The notes beneath the pieces were generated by a model. That model did not search any database. It was not told where the DNA came from and saw nothing but the letters and a program-made list of their open reading frames with translations. 64,000 nucleotides of DNA from Synechococcales cyanobacterium C42_A2020_086 (GTDB lineage Bacteria; Cyanobacteriota; Cyanobacteriia; Elainellales; Elainellaceae): assembly GCA_015272325.1 (NCBI GenBank), contig JACYLU010000015.1:62001-126000 (forward strand). The letters run 5' to 3'. A program made the translations under genes and the position numbers. Positions 63,600 to 64,000 of this stretch are shown here, piece after piece (position 1 is the first letter of the stretch; each line of letters begins with the position of its first letter).

Positions 63600-64000
63600 C
63601 TACAGAACCAGTCGCGCAAATTTGCGCTTCCCGACTTGTAGCACTTTGCCCTGCAAATCCGTCGCCGATTCAACCGTGAGATTGACCTCTGCGACCCGCT
63701 CGCCATCGAGCCGCACTGCGCCGCCTTGAATCTGTCGTCGTGCCTCGGAACTACTCTCGCACAAGCCACTAGCGCTGAGAATGAAAAATAGCTTGGCAGG
63801 AAACTCGATAGCTTGCAAGGAAAACTCGGGCACTGCGTCTGCCTGTTTAGCATCTCCTTGGACTAGGGTGAGTGCTGCTTTTTGGGCCTCTTCAGCCGCC
63901 TTTCGCCCGTGATACTGACTAACCACCTGTAGAGCGAGCTGCTTCTGCCGTTCGCGTGGCTCTTTAGGCAGTTGATCGAGCGGCAAATCAGTGAGCAGCT
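63600..64000 (-). CDS. tyrS: Tyrosyl-tRNA synthetase, C-terminal part (runs past the window edge)
   Basis: The frame is open to the right edge; the visible 133 codons are the end of the gene. They start LLTDLPLDQLPKEPRERQKQ and contain QVVSQYHGRKAAEEAQKAAL, typical of bacterial TyrRS after the catalytic core. The last 60 residues are the S4 RNA-binding domain (ARRQIQGGAVRLDGERVAEV, VLQVGKRKFARLVL). It charges tRNA-Tyr. The catalytic core lies outside the window. Confidence 0.92.
   Translation of the reverse strand, partial: LLTDLPLDQLPKEPRERQKQLALQVVSQYHGRKAAEEAQKAALTLVQGDAKQADAVPEFSLQAIEFPAKLFFILSASGLCESSSEARRQIQGGAVRLDGERVAEVNLTVESATDLQGKVLQVGKRKFARLVL

Overview
The window is chromosomal DNA from a cyanobacterium, moderately GC-rich by eye. 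Markers are the C-terminus of geranylgeranyl reductase (chlP) at the left edge, a BCD-family pigment-binding MFS protein, a HetP-family protein, a complete minC-minD-minE operon, a low-temperature-induced-type small protein, pentapeptide-repeat proteins and ilvH. I saw no tRNA, rRNA, CRISPR array, intact insertion sequence or prophage. It reads as ordinary chromosome with a few decayed accessory patches.

Layout. 1-9.3 kb: chlP end, copper amine oxidase, nitroreductase, L-lactate permease family protein, P2-type cation ATPase, zinc alcohol dehydrogenase. 9.4-12.7 kb: a ruined minus-strand operon. An intact P-loop protein of the cyclic 2,3-diphosphoglycerate synthetase type is followed by scraps of an ornithine-type carbamoyltransferase and of a carbamate kinase, and the kinase is split by about 1.08 kb carrying a Uma2 nuclease gene. 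12.8-19.5 kb: a hetP-like gene, an HlyD adaptor and a C39-peptidase ABC exporter, all on the minus strand, resembling the hetC-hetP neighbourhood. 19.5-33.3 kb: a DUF697-type GTPase, a sugar-type ABC ATPase, an OmpR regulator, a histone-deacetylase-fold enzyme, tpiA, a lipoprotein superoxide dismutase, a TPR protein, a long disordered protein and msrA. 33.7-44.9 kb: small exported proteins, two pentapeptide-repeat proteins, an ABC exporter, hydrolases, a GntR regulator, a Nif11-type protein, ilvH and the BCD transporter. 44.9-49 kb: a divergent Fe3+-type ABC permease/ATPase pair sharing a Fur-box-like palindrome, and a TonB-like proline-rich protein. 49.6-55.4 kb: pnp and a SNF2 helicase. 55.5-64 kb: a Uma2 scrap, minE-minD-minC, a candidate sRNA behind a CRP-type palindrome, a family-4 uracil-DNA glycosylase, a diguanylate cyclase with a partner, pyrF and the end of tyrS.

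Most striking for a second look: (i) the wrecked carbamate-metabolism operon with a Uma2 segment flanked by a 7-bp direct repeat; (ii) the hetC/hlyD/hetP-like cluster; (iii) a candidate small RNA with a near-perfect CRP palindrome about 62 bp upstream of its predicted start; and (iv) a window-wide pattern in which most gene-free gaps carry perfect two-copy tandem duplications of 10-18 bp with unrelated unit sequences.

Start codons were chosen by ribosome-binding sites and family length; many are alternatives to longer open frames and are marked so. Functional names rest on motif recognition without database searches.
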